Source: Eublepharis macularius
Taxonomy: Eukaryota; Chordata; Lepidosauria; Squamata; Eublepharidae
DNA: 64,000 nt
Direction: 5' to 3'
NCBI RefSeq assembly: GCF_028583425.1
Contig: NC_072799.1
Coordinates: 86,166,217 to 86,230,216 of the forward strand
Numbering within the stretch: position 1 is the first letter of the stretch; each line of letters opens with the position of its first letter. The notes under the pieces were generated by a model, which was not told where the DNA came from, searched no databases, and worked only from the letters and a program-made list of their open reading frames with translations. Shown piece after piece: positions 41,440-54,000 of the stretch. Position numbers and translations under genes: made by a program.

Positions 41440-42190
41440 GGGAAGGGAGCACGGAAGCTTGAGGGGCCTGTCAAGGCAGGCCGGAGAAGGATCTGGCGGG
41501 TTGCAAACGCAGCGCGCTCTTGTCCCAAGCGGGGGGGGGGGGGAACGTCTCATAAGCGAAGGAGCCTCACCCCCCCCCCCGAGGCCCTGGAAGCCTGACA
41601 GCCGAGGGCGGAGCTTCTCCGAGCGACGTCACCGCTGTCGCCATGGAAACCAGGCCTCCAATCTCAGCTTTCCTTCGGCGCCTCCCCCGCTTAGCCTCTT
41701 CCTGTTGCGTTCCTTACACCGGCCACGTCGGGCACTCACCAAACAGCGGAGCGGCTGGTTCGTTCTCGGCCTCTCTCTCTCTCTCTCTCTCTCTCTCACC
41801 GCGCGCTGCTCCTCGCCAACAAAAGCCCAGCGAGCGAACGAGACGGCCGTTTGAAAATGGCGCGCGCCGAGCTCCGGCTGCTTCCGGCCGGGCGTGGGGT
41901 CGCCCCGGCAACCGTGAGCATTCGGAGCCAACGCGTGAAGCGAAGAGAAACGAAGCGCGCGCGCGGCCACAGCGGCTCCCAGCGGCGGCTCGCGAGAACC
42001 GCCGCGCGAAGGGCGGGAACCAGCGACGGCCAATCGGATGTGAGGGGAAGCTGCGCACGCGTCGCCCGCGAAACTTGGAAGCTCGGGAATCGCGAGCGAT
42101 ACTCCGTCGCGCTAGTTTTGTACGGCGCAGACTCAATACAGGACGCCCTCACCGGGCCCTTTGTTCGCCGCCGCTGGTCCCTTGCCCTTT
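41440..42190. promoter_or_regulatory. CpG-island promoter of CEP135
   Basis: This is the only long stretch outside transposons that is GC-rich and dense in CpG (many CGCG, GCGC and CCGC words), in an otherwise AT-rich window. It includes a (CT)n run near 41769-41797, a poly-G run near 41530 and a poly-C run near 41570. It lies just upstream of the first CEP135 exons, with no TATA box obvious. Several overlapping open frames here are composition artefacts. Confidence 0.75.
41740..41870 (-). other. CEP135: Probable non-coding first exon of CEP135
   Basis: On the minus strand a strong donor, GTTTG|GTGAGTG, sits at 41740/41739 inside the CpG-rich region, in the right place to splice to the UTR acceptor at 39675. 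The exon contains a GA/CT-rich simple repeat. The upstream boundary is not defined by any signal I can see and is only a guess. Inference from the splice signal and gene position. Confidence 0.45.
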
Positions 42191-42195
42191 TCTGT

Positions 42196-43148
42196 GAGTG
42201 CTAGTTGGACTAGGAGCTGGGAGACCCGGGTTCGAATCCCCCCCCCCACTTTACCATTTGAACTCCCTGTGGGCCGTCACACACCCCGCCTACCCTACCT
42301 CAAGAGTTATGGAGCTGATTAAAATGGAGAAGATAATATAAGATATAATGAATTAAATGACACGTTCCACATAATACCTTTTATTAGGACTAACCCAAAT
42401 GTCCTAAAACACGGAGATGCTCAAGTGGAAGATATTACACATGCACTGCTAGGGAGACCGTGCACTTGAATATAAGACCACACAGAGTCAGTCACTTGAG
42501 GTCTTGTGTAGACAGACTCAGATTTATGATAAAATGCAGGAGATAATGTAAGATATTTGGGGAGAAAAGTGTGCTGTAAACAAAGTCAATAAATGACTTG
42601 ATCCACATAATACCTTTTATGAGGACCTACCAAAATGTCACAAAACAATGCACAAGCTTTCTGGAACCCTTCTAGTGTCTAAATGTGACAAAAAATTGAG
42701 GCAGAGGGAGTCGCAAGCATAACTCATGCATAAGCATCTCAAGAGGTGGGACTAGTCCATAAAAACTTGAGCGGAAATTATGTCTGTCTTTTAAAGTGCC
42801 TCAAGGTTCCTATTTATTTTTTCTGCAATAGACTAACAGGTTATCTGCTTTTGAATATGCACATTTGCTCTCTATTTCACAAAACACAGCAGCAGCACAC
42901 AGTGCTTTCATATGTGCTCAGGAATGTTAATGTCAACCATTAAATTAATGGCTAGTACATTGTTCTGGGTTTATTGCCTATACCAAATAAGTGGCTTTCA
43001 AAATATTTGCAACAGGCAAACCAAGACAATGGAGATGGCTTTGTAGAGAAAACTAAACTTTTAACTGTTCCTCACTGCTGGCAAAATAAGGGAACACTGG
43101 ATGTTTACTCTGACATCTCATAGCAGCCAAACTATTAAGGACAAATCA
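42196..43148 (+). repeat. Copy B of the 1 kb diverged duplication
   Basis: Matches 37798-38735 in order and orientation: SINE head with GGTTCGAATCCC, CCACATAATACCTTTTATGA, CATGCATAAGCATCTCAAGA, CACATTTGCTCTCTATTTCA and AAAACTAAACTTTTAACTGT. It also has an inner partial repeat (42325-42420 and 42530-42650). It lies upstream of the CEP135 promoter, while copy A is in the second intron. Confidence 0.75.
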
Positions 43149-43312
43149 CTGCCGAGTTTTAATTACATAAAGAGATCAGCAAATCAAACTCGTTTTTAAC
43201 TACATGGTCTCCCATGTCTTTTTCACATTGAAATACAAGCAGTACTGGTCTGCATCACAATTTGCTCAGGGATAGTAGCAAAATGACTAGAATTTTGGCT
43301 ACTTTGTCTAAA

Positions 43313-43315
43313 AAC

Positions 43316-43346
<31 letters not shown>
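43313..43346. repeat. (CA)n microsatellite
   Basis: About 16 uninterrupted CA units. Confidence 0.95.
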
Positions 43347-43349
<3 letters not shown>

Positions 43350-43775
43350 TGTTCAGCTCTTGAATATTCTTGTTGATTATCTACTGCAGTCATGTGGGGA
43401 AAAGACTTTATTTCCTTGTCCTTTTTCCAAATTATAAATAAAGCAATCTGAGCTTTCCACAATACTGTATCCAAAGGGGAGCAATGTTGGTGGGCTTGTA
43501 TACCACCCACTTCACTCATCTAAGTTCGGAGCCTTCCTTGCAACAGAAGAGGCTCTTTCACAGTCTTCAACCATCCACAGTCACACAAGCCAGCCTCTTA
43601 CCATTATTCCCTTTGTTCCAGAATGCAAGTAATACCATGGGGAGTAGGAGCTCTTCCTGCGACTTGCTGTTTTCTTCATGTAATGGATGTAAATGACACG
43701 AATTTAGAGTTGTGGTTGTCAGTTTTGAAATGTTAGCGTTGTCATAGAAAATATCAACTGTGTGTTTATTAAACT

Positions 43776-43985
43776 GAGCCAATCTGATGTAGTGGTTAGA
43801 GTGCCGGACTAGGATCGGGTGACCCAGGTTCGAATCCTCACTATCATGGAAATTTGCTGATCCTCTAAGCCTAACTTACCTCACTGGGAATAAGGATAAA
43901 ATATGGGGGAGAAGTGATGTTGAAAGCTACTTTGAGTCCCCATTGGGGAGAAAAGTAGAGTATTGATATTTAAATAAATATATAC
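43776..43985 (+). mobile_element. tRNA-derived SINE
   Basis: GCCAATCTGATGTAGTGGTT is the A-box region and GGTTCGAATCC a perfect B-box. The body has GCTACTTTGAGTCCCCATTG and ends in TAAATAAATA. It belongs to a different subfamily from the copy at 29961. Confidence 0.8.
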
Positions 43986-43989
43986 TGAC

Positions 43990-45130
43990 TGAACTTTGGT
44001 TCAGGCTGTAAGTCACCGCACGCCTGGTTCCAGCCTACTTAGAAAAAAGGTGCTGGCTTCTTGATTTTGAACACCTGCAGGCCAGTGCCAGGTTCACAAC
44101 AGATTCAGCCTTAGGAGATTGCCTCTCAAAGTTCCTGCCTGAAAAGATGGCTGCCTAGCACACTTTTCTCTTTCTCTAATCATTCATTCAAAATGTGAAT
44201 GAGAAGACTGGTTCCATGCTTCTTGTCATTAGCATGCCTCGTATCACATGGCATGAAAATGGACTCCTTTGCTAAACCTAACGGCGAGAACCTTAGTTCT
44301 GATGTAGCTAAGAAGCTACATCAGAGAAGCACAGGTAGCAAGCTTTAAGTGTTTTTAGACAGACAGTTGTTAGCTTGCAAGAGAAAGGTTTTCCTGTTTA
44401 CTGCCTGAATTTAAAGTGCTTTCAACAACAGTCTCTGTAACTTTGTATTCAATAAACTAAAAAATATTACATTTAAGCCTGTGTCTAGAGTAACTGACAT
44501 GAGTACAGCCTCAGGGAACTCAGAGACTGAAAAGTCTCACAAATTGAATGAACAGGCACCTTCCTTCTGCCTAAGGGGTTTGCCGTGGCTGTGGTCAGCA
44601 CTCAGGATAGGAGTCTGGGAGTGCCTGGTTCTTACAGCTGGGTGTAATGTTTTGCATATAACTAAGCTTGCATATTTTATTTCTGCTTACTAATGAGGGG
44701 TTTAAAGTTGCTACTGTGGTTTAAATGCAGACATCTGAGGAAAGGCTGGATGGGTGAAAGGAGTGAAACATTCTGGGCAAACATTCTGTGTGGAAGCCTG
44801 AAAGGGGCCTCATTCTGCCAAGTTAAGCAGACCTGTGTGGTGTTCTGAGACATTCTAAGTCAGGCAAATTTTGTGTGCACTTGGGGTAGTCTGTGTATAT
44901 CTGAGTGAGAGATGAATCTCTATAGGTCAGGCAAGTGAAAAGCTATGAGCGGATGAGTGTTTATCCTGTTACTGAAGATCTGTGTGGCAAATAAGTCTTT
45001 GTTACTGGGTCTGTGATCATCTCCCCCCCCCCTCCATGTATGATGAACTTGAGTTGAGTTATAAACTCACACAACCCTCTTTTTATGTGCATGATGTGCA
45101 GGGAAAGGGGGCCCACCTAGGTCACTGGTA
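43990..45130. other. EXOC1-CEP135 intergenic sequence, no firm assignment
   Basis: No gene is seen. The stretch 44380-44480 has an AATAAAC signal after a GT-rich segment, and 44600-45030 has a loosely LTR-like composition, but I could not find TG...CA ends with a target duplication. Confidence 0.3.
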
Positions 45131-45369
45131 ATTATGATGTGGAAAATGAGTTTGTGATTTTATTGTCTATTTACTATGCCTGTGCTTTGCTGACCAGGGA
45201 GGCTACTCCATCAAGGGCTGAGCTTTTCCACCTGCTCAGCCCAGCCCCGAGTGCTCTGGCCTCAAAGGAGCTGCTGCCAGGGACTGCTGCTGAAGCTGCT
45301 GGCCAGGGAGGGTGCAGGGCAATGATGTTGTGCTGCTATTGTAGTATGTTGAATTGTGAAGTGGGATTT

Positions 45370-47310
45370 GTGGAGGGTGGTGGATATGAGAGAGGAGACC
45401 GGGGTGGGGCTGCGGATCCCAGCGCTCTGGGGTCGAGGGAGGTATGGCGGTGGGACGCGGGGTTGGAAAGGAAGGTCATGCAGACATGTTAGGGCTTGGT
45501 GCCCTTCCAACTTGCGTCCCATCCCCAAGGCATGCTGGTAGCAGGGCTAGGAGGTATAGCCTCCCTCCGGCACTGATGTTGCACAACACCAGGTCCATTA
45601 ATAGTAAGACCAAAACAATGCAAGATTTCATTGCAGCGGAAGGAGTGGACCTGGTGTGCATGACCGAGACCTGGGTGAGGGAGGACGAGACGGTCGCCTT
45701 GAAAGAGCTGGCTCCCCCAGGGTTTTTGGTCCTTCATCAGTCCCGGACGGATGGTTGGGGGCGGGGGTGGCAATACTCATTTGAGAGTCTTTCTCCTTCA
45801 GGACTCTCCCTGCTCCAAAGATCCCCAGTATTGATTGTGTTCGCCTAGCGTGGGATGCTGAGGAGAGTTTGGCTATGTACTTGGTGTACCAACCACCTAG
45901 CACACCAGTAGCTACCCTGTCGAGCTTGTTAGAGGTGGTGTCGGGGTGGGCGTTGGATCATCCTAGACTGTTGGTCCTGGGTGATTTCAACATCCATGTT
46001 GATGACACCGCCTCTTCTCAAGCTTTGGACCTCGTGTCTTCCATGGCAGCACTGGGACTCTCCCAATTTGTTTCAGCTCCTACGCATCAAGCGGGCCACA
46101 CGCTGGATTTGATCTTTGGGGCAGGGATTCAGGTTGACCTGGACACTATTAAAGCAGTGCCATGGTCAGACCACCATGTCCTGAGGGCTCATCTGGGTGT
46201 GCCAGCCCCCTCCTGCATGGGTGGTGAGCAGATTTATGCTTACCCACGGAGACTTATGGATCCAATTGGCTTCCAGAATGCCCTGCGGGATCCGATGCCC
46301 CCTGGCAGTTCGTTGGATGAGCTGGTGGGGGACTGGCATGACCGACTCTCAAAAGCCATTGACGAAATCACTCCCCGTCGCCCTCTCCGTCCCCGCGTCA
46401 TATTGGCTCCCTGGTATACAGAGGAGCTACGTCTGATGAAGCAGGAACTGAGACGAGTAGAGCGAGTGTGGTGGCGGAATCGGGGCGAAGAGGCGAGAAC
46501 ATCTTATAGAGCGTTTATGAAAGCCTATGAGGTGGCTGTGAAGGCGACAAAGAAGGAATACTTTGCCACCTCCATAGCGTCTGCAAGTTCACACCTGGCA
46601 AAATTGTTCCAAGTAGTTCAGTCCTTGGTTTCCCTATCGCAGGGAGACCGTCAAATTGGAAATTTGGCTATTAGCTGTGAGGCTTTGGGGAGCTTTTTTG
46701 CAGATAAAATCTCGTCCCTCAGTCGTGATCTGCCAGCCACAATTGATACAGTGAGGGAACTGGAGTCCCCTTAGACATCTTCCAGCCCATTTTTGGATCA
46801 CTTCAGCCTGGTCTCCCAGGAGGTGGTGGACAGGATCCTACGGCTGGTGAGGCCCACTATGTGCTCCCTGGACCCCTGCCCGTCGTGGCTGGTGAAAGCC
46901 GATCGGTCAGGGGCCCAATTGGAGGTTATTATTAATAAATCATTGAGCTCTGGGGGTTTTCCCGGGGCGCTAAAGGAAGCCATAGTGAGGCCTCTTTTGA
47001 AAAAACCATCTTTGGACCCCACTGATCCCTCCAGTTATTGCCCGGTATTGAACCTCCCGTTCTTGGGAAAGGTGATTGAGCGGGTGGTGGGGGATCAGCT
47101 ACAGGTGTTCCTGGAAGAGACCTCTGTCCTGGACCCATACCAGTCCGGGTTGCATACGGGTCATGGGGAGGAGATAGTGTTGGTTGCCCTCATGGACGAT
47201 CTCCGTAGGCACCTGGATCGGGGTGGGTCGGTGCTGCTCGTCTTGTTAGACCTTTCAGCAGCATTCAACACGGTCGATGTTGAGTTGTTGGCCCACCATC
47301 TTGAGGTATA
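45370..47310 (+). mobile_element. L2-type LINE: endonuclease and start of RT, 3' part missing
   Basis: Three frame segments follow the L2 ORF2 order. The endonuclease start LHNTRSINSKTKTMQDFI is at about 45574. The catalytic LVLGDFNIHVDD, then HTLDLIFG and WSDHHVLRAHL, lie in 45869-46774. RT start NLPFLGKVIERVVGDQLQ, LDPYQSGLHTGHG and LLVLLDLSAAFNTVD lie in 46793-47311. Frameshifts near 45780 and 46770 and a Cys in place of Arg in the NYRPVS motif mark it as dead. The copy stops abruptly after DLSAAF, before the catalytic FADD. Confidence 0.85.
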
Positions 47311-47499
47311 AATGTAAGGAAGAGCTGAATTTAAGGTCCAAAGCCAAAGGTTTAACAAAAAGTTTTTAAAAACTAAGCAAATCATTAACTGGGGAATGTA
47401 AGTTGCTTTCATTCTCTTTTTGGATGCCTCATTTGGAGAAATGGCTGGCATTTTTTTTCTTCTGCAATGCCTAGCTATAGCTGAATATATTTCCTCAGG

Positions 47500-47937
47500 A
47501 AATAAAGCAATTCCACTGTGTATAGTTTATTCAAGATCAGAAAGACTTACAGCTACACAGTCCTGAACATTAATTCTCAAAGACAGAATGTCCCATGGAA
47601 TCATATATTAAACTTTGAGATGGGGGAAAAATTACCCAGCCCTTTACAATAATGTTAAAGCTTACATAATCTCTGGGAGCTACAACATGGTAGGGTAAAG
47701 TAGGTGAGTTTGATGTCTAGTGCTTTAGAAATATACAGATCAAAATGCAAAATCAATCTTATAAATGAAGTTGCAAGATAAAATGTCTGTTTTAACACTG
47801 TATCCTGTAAAGCAGCAACATTTCTTAGTCAACCTGTTGATAGGCTAAGGAAACCCTTAACTCCATTCAAAACACAAAGTTGGAGATCTTTTTCCTACAA
47901 ATTTGGTAGCTTATTCTGATTTGCCCCTGTGCAGATA
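47500..47937 (-). terminator. EXOC1: Probable EXOC1 3' UTR and poly(A) signal
   Basis: The sequence after the EXOC1 stop is free of recognisable repeats. A minus-strand AATAAA lies at 47526-47531, about 410 bases past the stop, giving a plausible 3' end near 47505. This is a single-motif call; the true cleavage site could differ. Confidence 0.4.
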
Positions 47938-48090
47938 TTAATGAGACTGTGCAATGCTAGAAAAGTAGTCTAGAATGTCCTGGATAGTGAATTCCATAGT
48001 AATTCCAGAACCAGGATAGCAACGTGCTATTAAGCCTTCAAAGTGCTTGTACTGGCGTATGAACTCATCTTGCATCGAATGCCATACCAC
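47938..48090 (-). CDS. EXOC1: EXOC1 terminal coding exon
   Basis: 153 bases ending in a TAA stop at 47938-47940. It encodes [40 protein letters not shown] and the C-terminal SSIAQSH, essentially the human sequence. The acceptor reads GGTAG. Confidence 0.97.
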   Translation of the reverse strand: MVWHSMQDEFIRQYKHFEGLIARCYPGSGITMEFTIQDILDYFSSIAQSH

Positions 48091-51000
48091 CTACCAAAAA
48101 AAGAGAGACAGAAAGGAGAAATTCAATAATGCTATCCAGGCTTCCAGTTCAAACCGCCACCAGTTCCTTCATGTCAATTTCAATGTTGGGGGCAGCAGCT
48201 CTGAACCTGCCATGGGAGGATGAACACAGAGTGGTATCTCCAAGGACATGGATGCAGTTTCAGGAAAAAATACAGCCTCAATGACTGCAATTCTTTAACC
48301 AGTTATAGGCCCCAGTGTCATACTACAGAAGGCTCCTTCTCACTTCTCTGGTAAACCTCTGTGTTTTCTGTACCATTTTTCAGACTATAGACAGGGTTGC
48401 AGTTGATTCAATGTTCCTCTATACAAGAAATTCACTCCATAGAGCTCTTATCAGGGAACCTCCCCGCCTCCCATTCATCAATTAGTTATGTATGCAGAGG
48501 AAATTTTTTTAACTGGAGGAAGAGTTCAATTATCTGAGTGACCGACCAAAGTCTGAAGTAATACAGACCAGTTAAAGTTTTATCACTTCAGCGGAAACAC
48601 AGTCTAACTAACAGATAACTGTGCAGGTGTGTGAAGTCATCCATGTAATACATCCCTCTCTCCTATCTTCCAAGGTATGTACCCCCCCACAAGTGCTTGA
48701 ACAATCTGGATCCCAACCTGTAACCCATGTAACTATTCCTACTGACACAAGGCAAGGCATTCTCCTGCCTCAATCATGTGACATCTTCGGTCTGATGGGG
48801 GTGAAATGCCAGAAAAGATATTTGCACAGCTTTGTTAGGTGAATCCAAGATTTATTCTGCCATTCATGGCATTTACCTGAAGTAGGTTCTCCTCTTCACA
48901 CAGATGTTTGTCCACTTTCTTGTAGAGATTGTCCAATCCCTTTTTCACCTCCTTGCCAGGATACTCCTTTATAACTTTTCTTAGCTCTTGTTTATTGAAT
49001 GCCAACTGGTAGCTCACTTCTTCCTCTCTCACACCTTGTGCCACACGAGCTTCAACACCCTCAAAGAAATGCTGAAATGAAACAACACATTATTCAAATT
49101 CCCAAACAAGCACTCAGGACTATGCATGAGTTTAAAAAAACCTATAGAAACAAGGTTTGCTTAAAACTTATTTGGCTGTTCAGATGTTACAGTGAATGGG
49201 CTTCTCTCGTCTGTTAACAGAAGCCATAAACCATCTAGATTAGGGGGGGCACTGCATCATCCACTAGCTTCAAGTCCCTTGGCCCAGCAAACCCCACATT
49301 TGTACAGGGTGCAGCCTAGGAAGTTGTCTCTGCCAGTACACAACATTCTGTGGGTATCACAAATACTTTCAGATTGTATGTCAGCCTGTTCTGAGCGGTA
49401 ACCATGCCCACTAGGACTGTCCGCCTTACAATTAGTCAGATCAAACCAGCTAGAGGCAGGGCATGAGTCACCAAAGTTGCTCATTCACACTCCAAAACAG
49501 TTCCTTTTTGGTTTTTAATCTACCTAAAACTTGCTGCCCCCAAATTTGCTGCCATGGTGATCGGTATTAGCACATGGCATTCGTGTGCCTACCGTCACTT
49601 CTTCTCTTTCCCTTCTTGCTGCAAGAAGGTAGCACGAGAAGAGAATCCTCATCCTTTTCTGGTGATACTTATGAAAATGAACTTTGCAAATGGGTCTTAT
49701 ATATTTGTCACATTTTTATCCTGCCCTTCCTACAAGGATGTCAGGATATTTTACAAGGCTATTTACCTCTCCTCCTTTTGATATAACTGATCACCAGGGC
49801 AATATTTTGCAGGTGTTACAGAGGGGTGTACGTTGAATCCCGACAAAGATTGGTTTATCTACCTAAACATGTTTTGTGAACATTCTCCCAAACTGACTAA
49901 ACGCCAAAATAAAGCTATAAAAGAGGGGGTTTTTACATTTAATTTCTCAAGTGGCTGTCCCAAAGAATAAATGACATAGGACTGCAGATGATCGGTGTAT
50001 TTCTGTTTCGCTTCCTTCTTCTCAGCCTCCAGACATGAGATTTTCAGCCGAGATAGTGTTGCAAAGATATGGTGGAAATTCTCCATCATGACCACATCCC
50101 GGGGCGTCTTTTGGCTTTCATTTGCTACTTTTTCCACTAAACAGACAATCACAAGAGCCATCTTACCAAAAAAGGCAGGAAGTATCTACACATACCTCTA
50201 ATAACATAAACGAAATATACTTGGCAGGAACTGTTTTAAGTCAGGACAGGATGTCCATGTGATTTTAAAACTAGACATTAAGGATTTCTGAAGTGGATCC
50301 TGTTAAAATGAAGCGCTAAAAAGCCCTATAAAGGTTAACAAACAAAGTACATATTTAAAATTCTGGATCAGTGCTTAACTTTTCCACCTAATGACCAACT
50401 ATAATTCTTTGTAAAACTCCACTCTTCATTTGGGAAATATTTGTGATTACTTTTATTAGTAAGAAGGTAAGACAGCATCCTGTATCACCAGCCAAAGAGC
50501 TGATAAATGATTATACGATCACCACACTGTATTAATAATGCCACAATTTAAATACACTAATGACAAAAGTTAAACATTTTATTGTCAGCTGATTCAGCCC
50601 ATTTCTTCAACAGAATAAAAAGCTTTACGGCACAGAAAAACACTGTGTCTGTAATCATAAAATGGATCCTACCATTAGTGAAAACGCCTCTAATAAGCTT
50701 TAAGTAGGCTTTATCTAGATCTCCTCGGCGCTCTGCATTTTTGAAAATAGATTCAGCAAGTGCTGCAAACTCTTCGAATTCAGCGACAAAGGGAAGAATT
50801 CCAACTTTACTCTTCTTTGATATCTTTACATCTTCCATCTGTTTTATTTGATTACTCTGAAACAAAAAGGTAAAGGTACTCATGTCCATTGTGTTTCATC
50901 TTTAATCTTCAATGGGATGGAAATGATGTACTCTGGAGTAACTACACAGGAAAGAAAGAAAAGAAGGGAAGATAGTTCCACCGTGCAACCAACCATAAGG

Positions 51001-54000
51001 CAGTGTGAATGCACAGCTGTTTAATTTGGCTAGAGAGGGATTTGTAGTATTTCCAGCAATTGAACAAGGTGGCGGTAAGCAATGTAGTGATGCTTTGGGA
51101 AGGTGCTGGAAAGATGGGAGCTAAATTTCTAGAAGCGATGGGTTGTATTATCCTGGATGACTTGCTTATGGAACATAGTGAATGGATAATCTTGCTAGTT
51201 TCTTCTCCTCACTGCAGCCCCCTGCAATTAAGAGCATGGGTTCTCTAATCTGAAGAACCAGGTTTGATTCCCCACTCCTCCAACTGAAGCCAGCTGGTTG
51301 ACCTTGGGCTAGTTACAGCTCTCTGGAGCTCTCTCAGCTCCACCCACCTCACAGGGTGTTTGTTGTGGGGATAATAATAACATACTTTGTAAAGTGCTCT
51401 GAGTGAGTGTTAAGGCATCCTGAAGGGCGGTATATAAATCGAATGTTGTTGTTATTATTATTAATTAGTAAAGAGTCCTTTAAGATTAACCAACTATATT
51501 GTATCATAAGCTTTTGAGAACTATAGCTCTTTTCATCAGATGTATGGAGGGTATGAAGAAACTCCAGAGATATATAGGTGATGAGGGGAAGGGGGAGAGG
51601 GTACAGGGAGTGAGGGTCATGCAAATGTAAATCAGTTACAAAAAGTCATAAAAGAGCTGGAGTGCACAATCCAAGCTGGGTATGACCCCTCCATAGCAGA
51701 ATCTAAATGGAATGCCTGAAGGCATTCTTCTGGTAATGAGATAACCATTCATAGTCTCTATTCAATCCAAGTCTGACTGAGTCAAATTTACATATGAATT
51801 CCAATTCAGCAGCTTCCCACTGGATTTTGTTTTTAAAATGTTTCTGTTGAACTGTGGTGACCTTTAAGTCCTTGATGGAATGTCCTGGTAGATTGAAGGG
51901 TTCTCCTACTGGTTTCTGGATATTGCCATTTTTAATGTCAGATTTGTGTCCATTTATTCTTTTTCACAGAGGTTGGCTGGTTTATGTACAGAGCAAATGG
52001 GCATTGTTGGCACATGAGGGCATATATCACGTTGGAGGATGAGCAGCTGCAAGAGCCAGAAATTGTGTAGCTGACACCATTGGTTCCTGTAATCGTATTT
52101 TCTGGGTAGATATGTGGGCAGAGTTGGCATCTGGGTCTGTTGCTGGGTCTGGTTTCTGTGCTGGTGAATCTGTTAGTTGGTTCAAAATTGTTAGGGAGAA
52201 GTTGTTTAAGGTTGGGGGGGCTGTCTGTAGGCAAGGAGAGGTCTTCCACTCAAGGCTTGTGAGAAAGAGGCAGTGTTTTCCAGGATGGGCTATAGATCAC
52301 TGATGATACATTGGATAGGTATGAGCTGAGAACAATAGGTGACAACCAGTGGTATTCTGTTGTTGGTTCTTTTTGGTTTATCCTGGGGCGATTTGTCGAT
52401 TCACCTCATTTGGTGGGTACTGTAGCCTGAAAAATGCTTCTTGTAAATTTCTTAAATGAAAGTCCCAATTAAGAGCATTGGAGCAGATACAATAAGAAAA
52501 ACTACAGATATGTAAGAAACAAATACAAGGTAAAAGAGGCAATTGGACCACTGTTGGGAGTAGAAGGAGAAACTCTGATGCAGGACAGAGAAAAAGCAGA
52601 CAGGCTTAATGACTTTTTTGCCTGTTTTCTCCCTGAGGAACTCAGGCACATCTAGAGATAGTAGAAAATGTGACGGGACATCTGATTGGCTAGTTGACAT
52701 TGACAGAGAGATTGTGGAGAAGCATCTGGCTGCACTGGATGAATACAAATCCCCTGGGCCAGATGGGGTGCACCCAAGAGTGCTGAAAGAACTTTCTAGA
52801 AAACTTGCAGAACCCCTGTCCATCATCTTCAAGGCCTCCTGGAGGACTGGGGATGTGCCACAAGATTGGAGAAGAGCGAATGTTATCCCAATCTTTAAGA
52901 GGAAGGATGACCCGGGAAACTACAGGCCGGTCAGTCAGACTTCTGTTGCTGGGAAGATATTAGAACAGATTTTAAAGGGATCAATCGGTAAGCATCTGAA
53001 GAACCGCTCAGTGATCTGGGGAAGTCAGCATGGTTTTGTTCCTAACAGATCTTGCCAGACCAACCTGATTTCCTTCTTCGATCGAGTGACCAGCTTACTG
53101 GATCGGGGGAACTCTGTTGACGTGATTTATCTGGATTTCAGTAAAGCTTTTGATAAGGTCCCCCATGACATTCTGATGGGCCAACTGGAAGACTGTGGAG
53201 TGGACTATAGGACAGTTCGGTGGATAGGGAACTGGTTAGAGGACCGCACCCAAAGTGTGGTGGTCAATGGCATTTCATCAGATTGGAGGGAGGTGTCCAG
53301 TGGGGTGCCGCAGAGCTCGGTTTTGGGCCTGGTACTTATCAATATTTTTATCAATGATGTGGATAAGGAGTAGAAGGGCTGCTCATTAAATTTCCTGATG
53401 ATACCAAATTGGAAGGAGTAGCAAACACCCAAGAAGACAAAATTAAAATTCAACGAGACCTGAATACTTTGGAGAAGTGGGCAGCTGTGAATAGGATGCA
53501 ATTCAACAAACACAAGTGTACAGTATTACATCTGGGCCACAAAAATGGGAAGCACAAATACTGGATGGGGGATACACTTCTGGGCAGTAGTATATGTGAA
53601 AGAGATCTTGGGGTAAGAGTGGACTGTAAACTAAATATGAGCAGCCAGTGTGATGCAGTGGCAAAAAGGCCAATTCAATCCTGGGTTGTATCAAAGGGGC
53701 CATAGCGTTGAAATCGCAGGAGGTCATAGCCCCTCTCTATACTGCCTTGGTCAGGCCACACCTGGAGTATTGTGTGCAGTTCTGGAGGCCTCACTTCAAA
53801 AAGGATGTGGACAAAATCGAGAGGGTGCAGAGGAGAGCGACAAGGATGATCAGGGGTCTGGAGACTGAGCCCTATGAGGAAAGGCTGAGGGCCTTGGGAA
53901 TGTTTAGTTTGGAGGAGATTGAGGGGGGACATGATTGCTCTCTTTAAGTATTTGAAAGGCTGTCATTTGGAGGAGGGCAAGGAGCTGTTCCAGTTGGCAG

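Noticed and set aside
41459..42204. Several 117-184 codon frames on both strands in the CpG-rich region
   Set aside because: Open frames are expected by chance in GC-rich, stop-poor sequence; no homology recognised and no splice context for a divergent gene.
43776..43850. tRNA gene suggested by intact A-box and B-box sequences (also near 29965 and 42200)
   Set aside because: The bodies and tails are those of SINEs and the heads do not continue into a full cloverleaf with a 3' acceptor stem.
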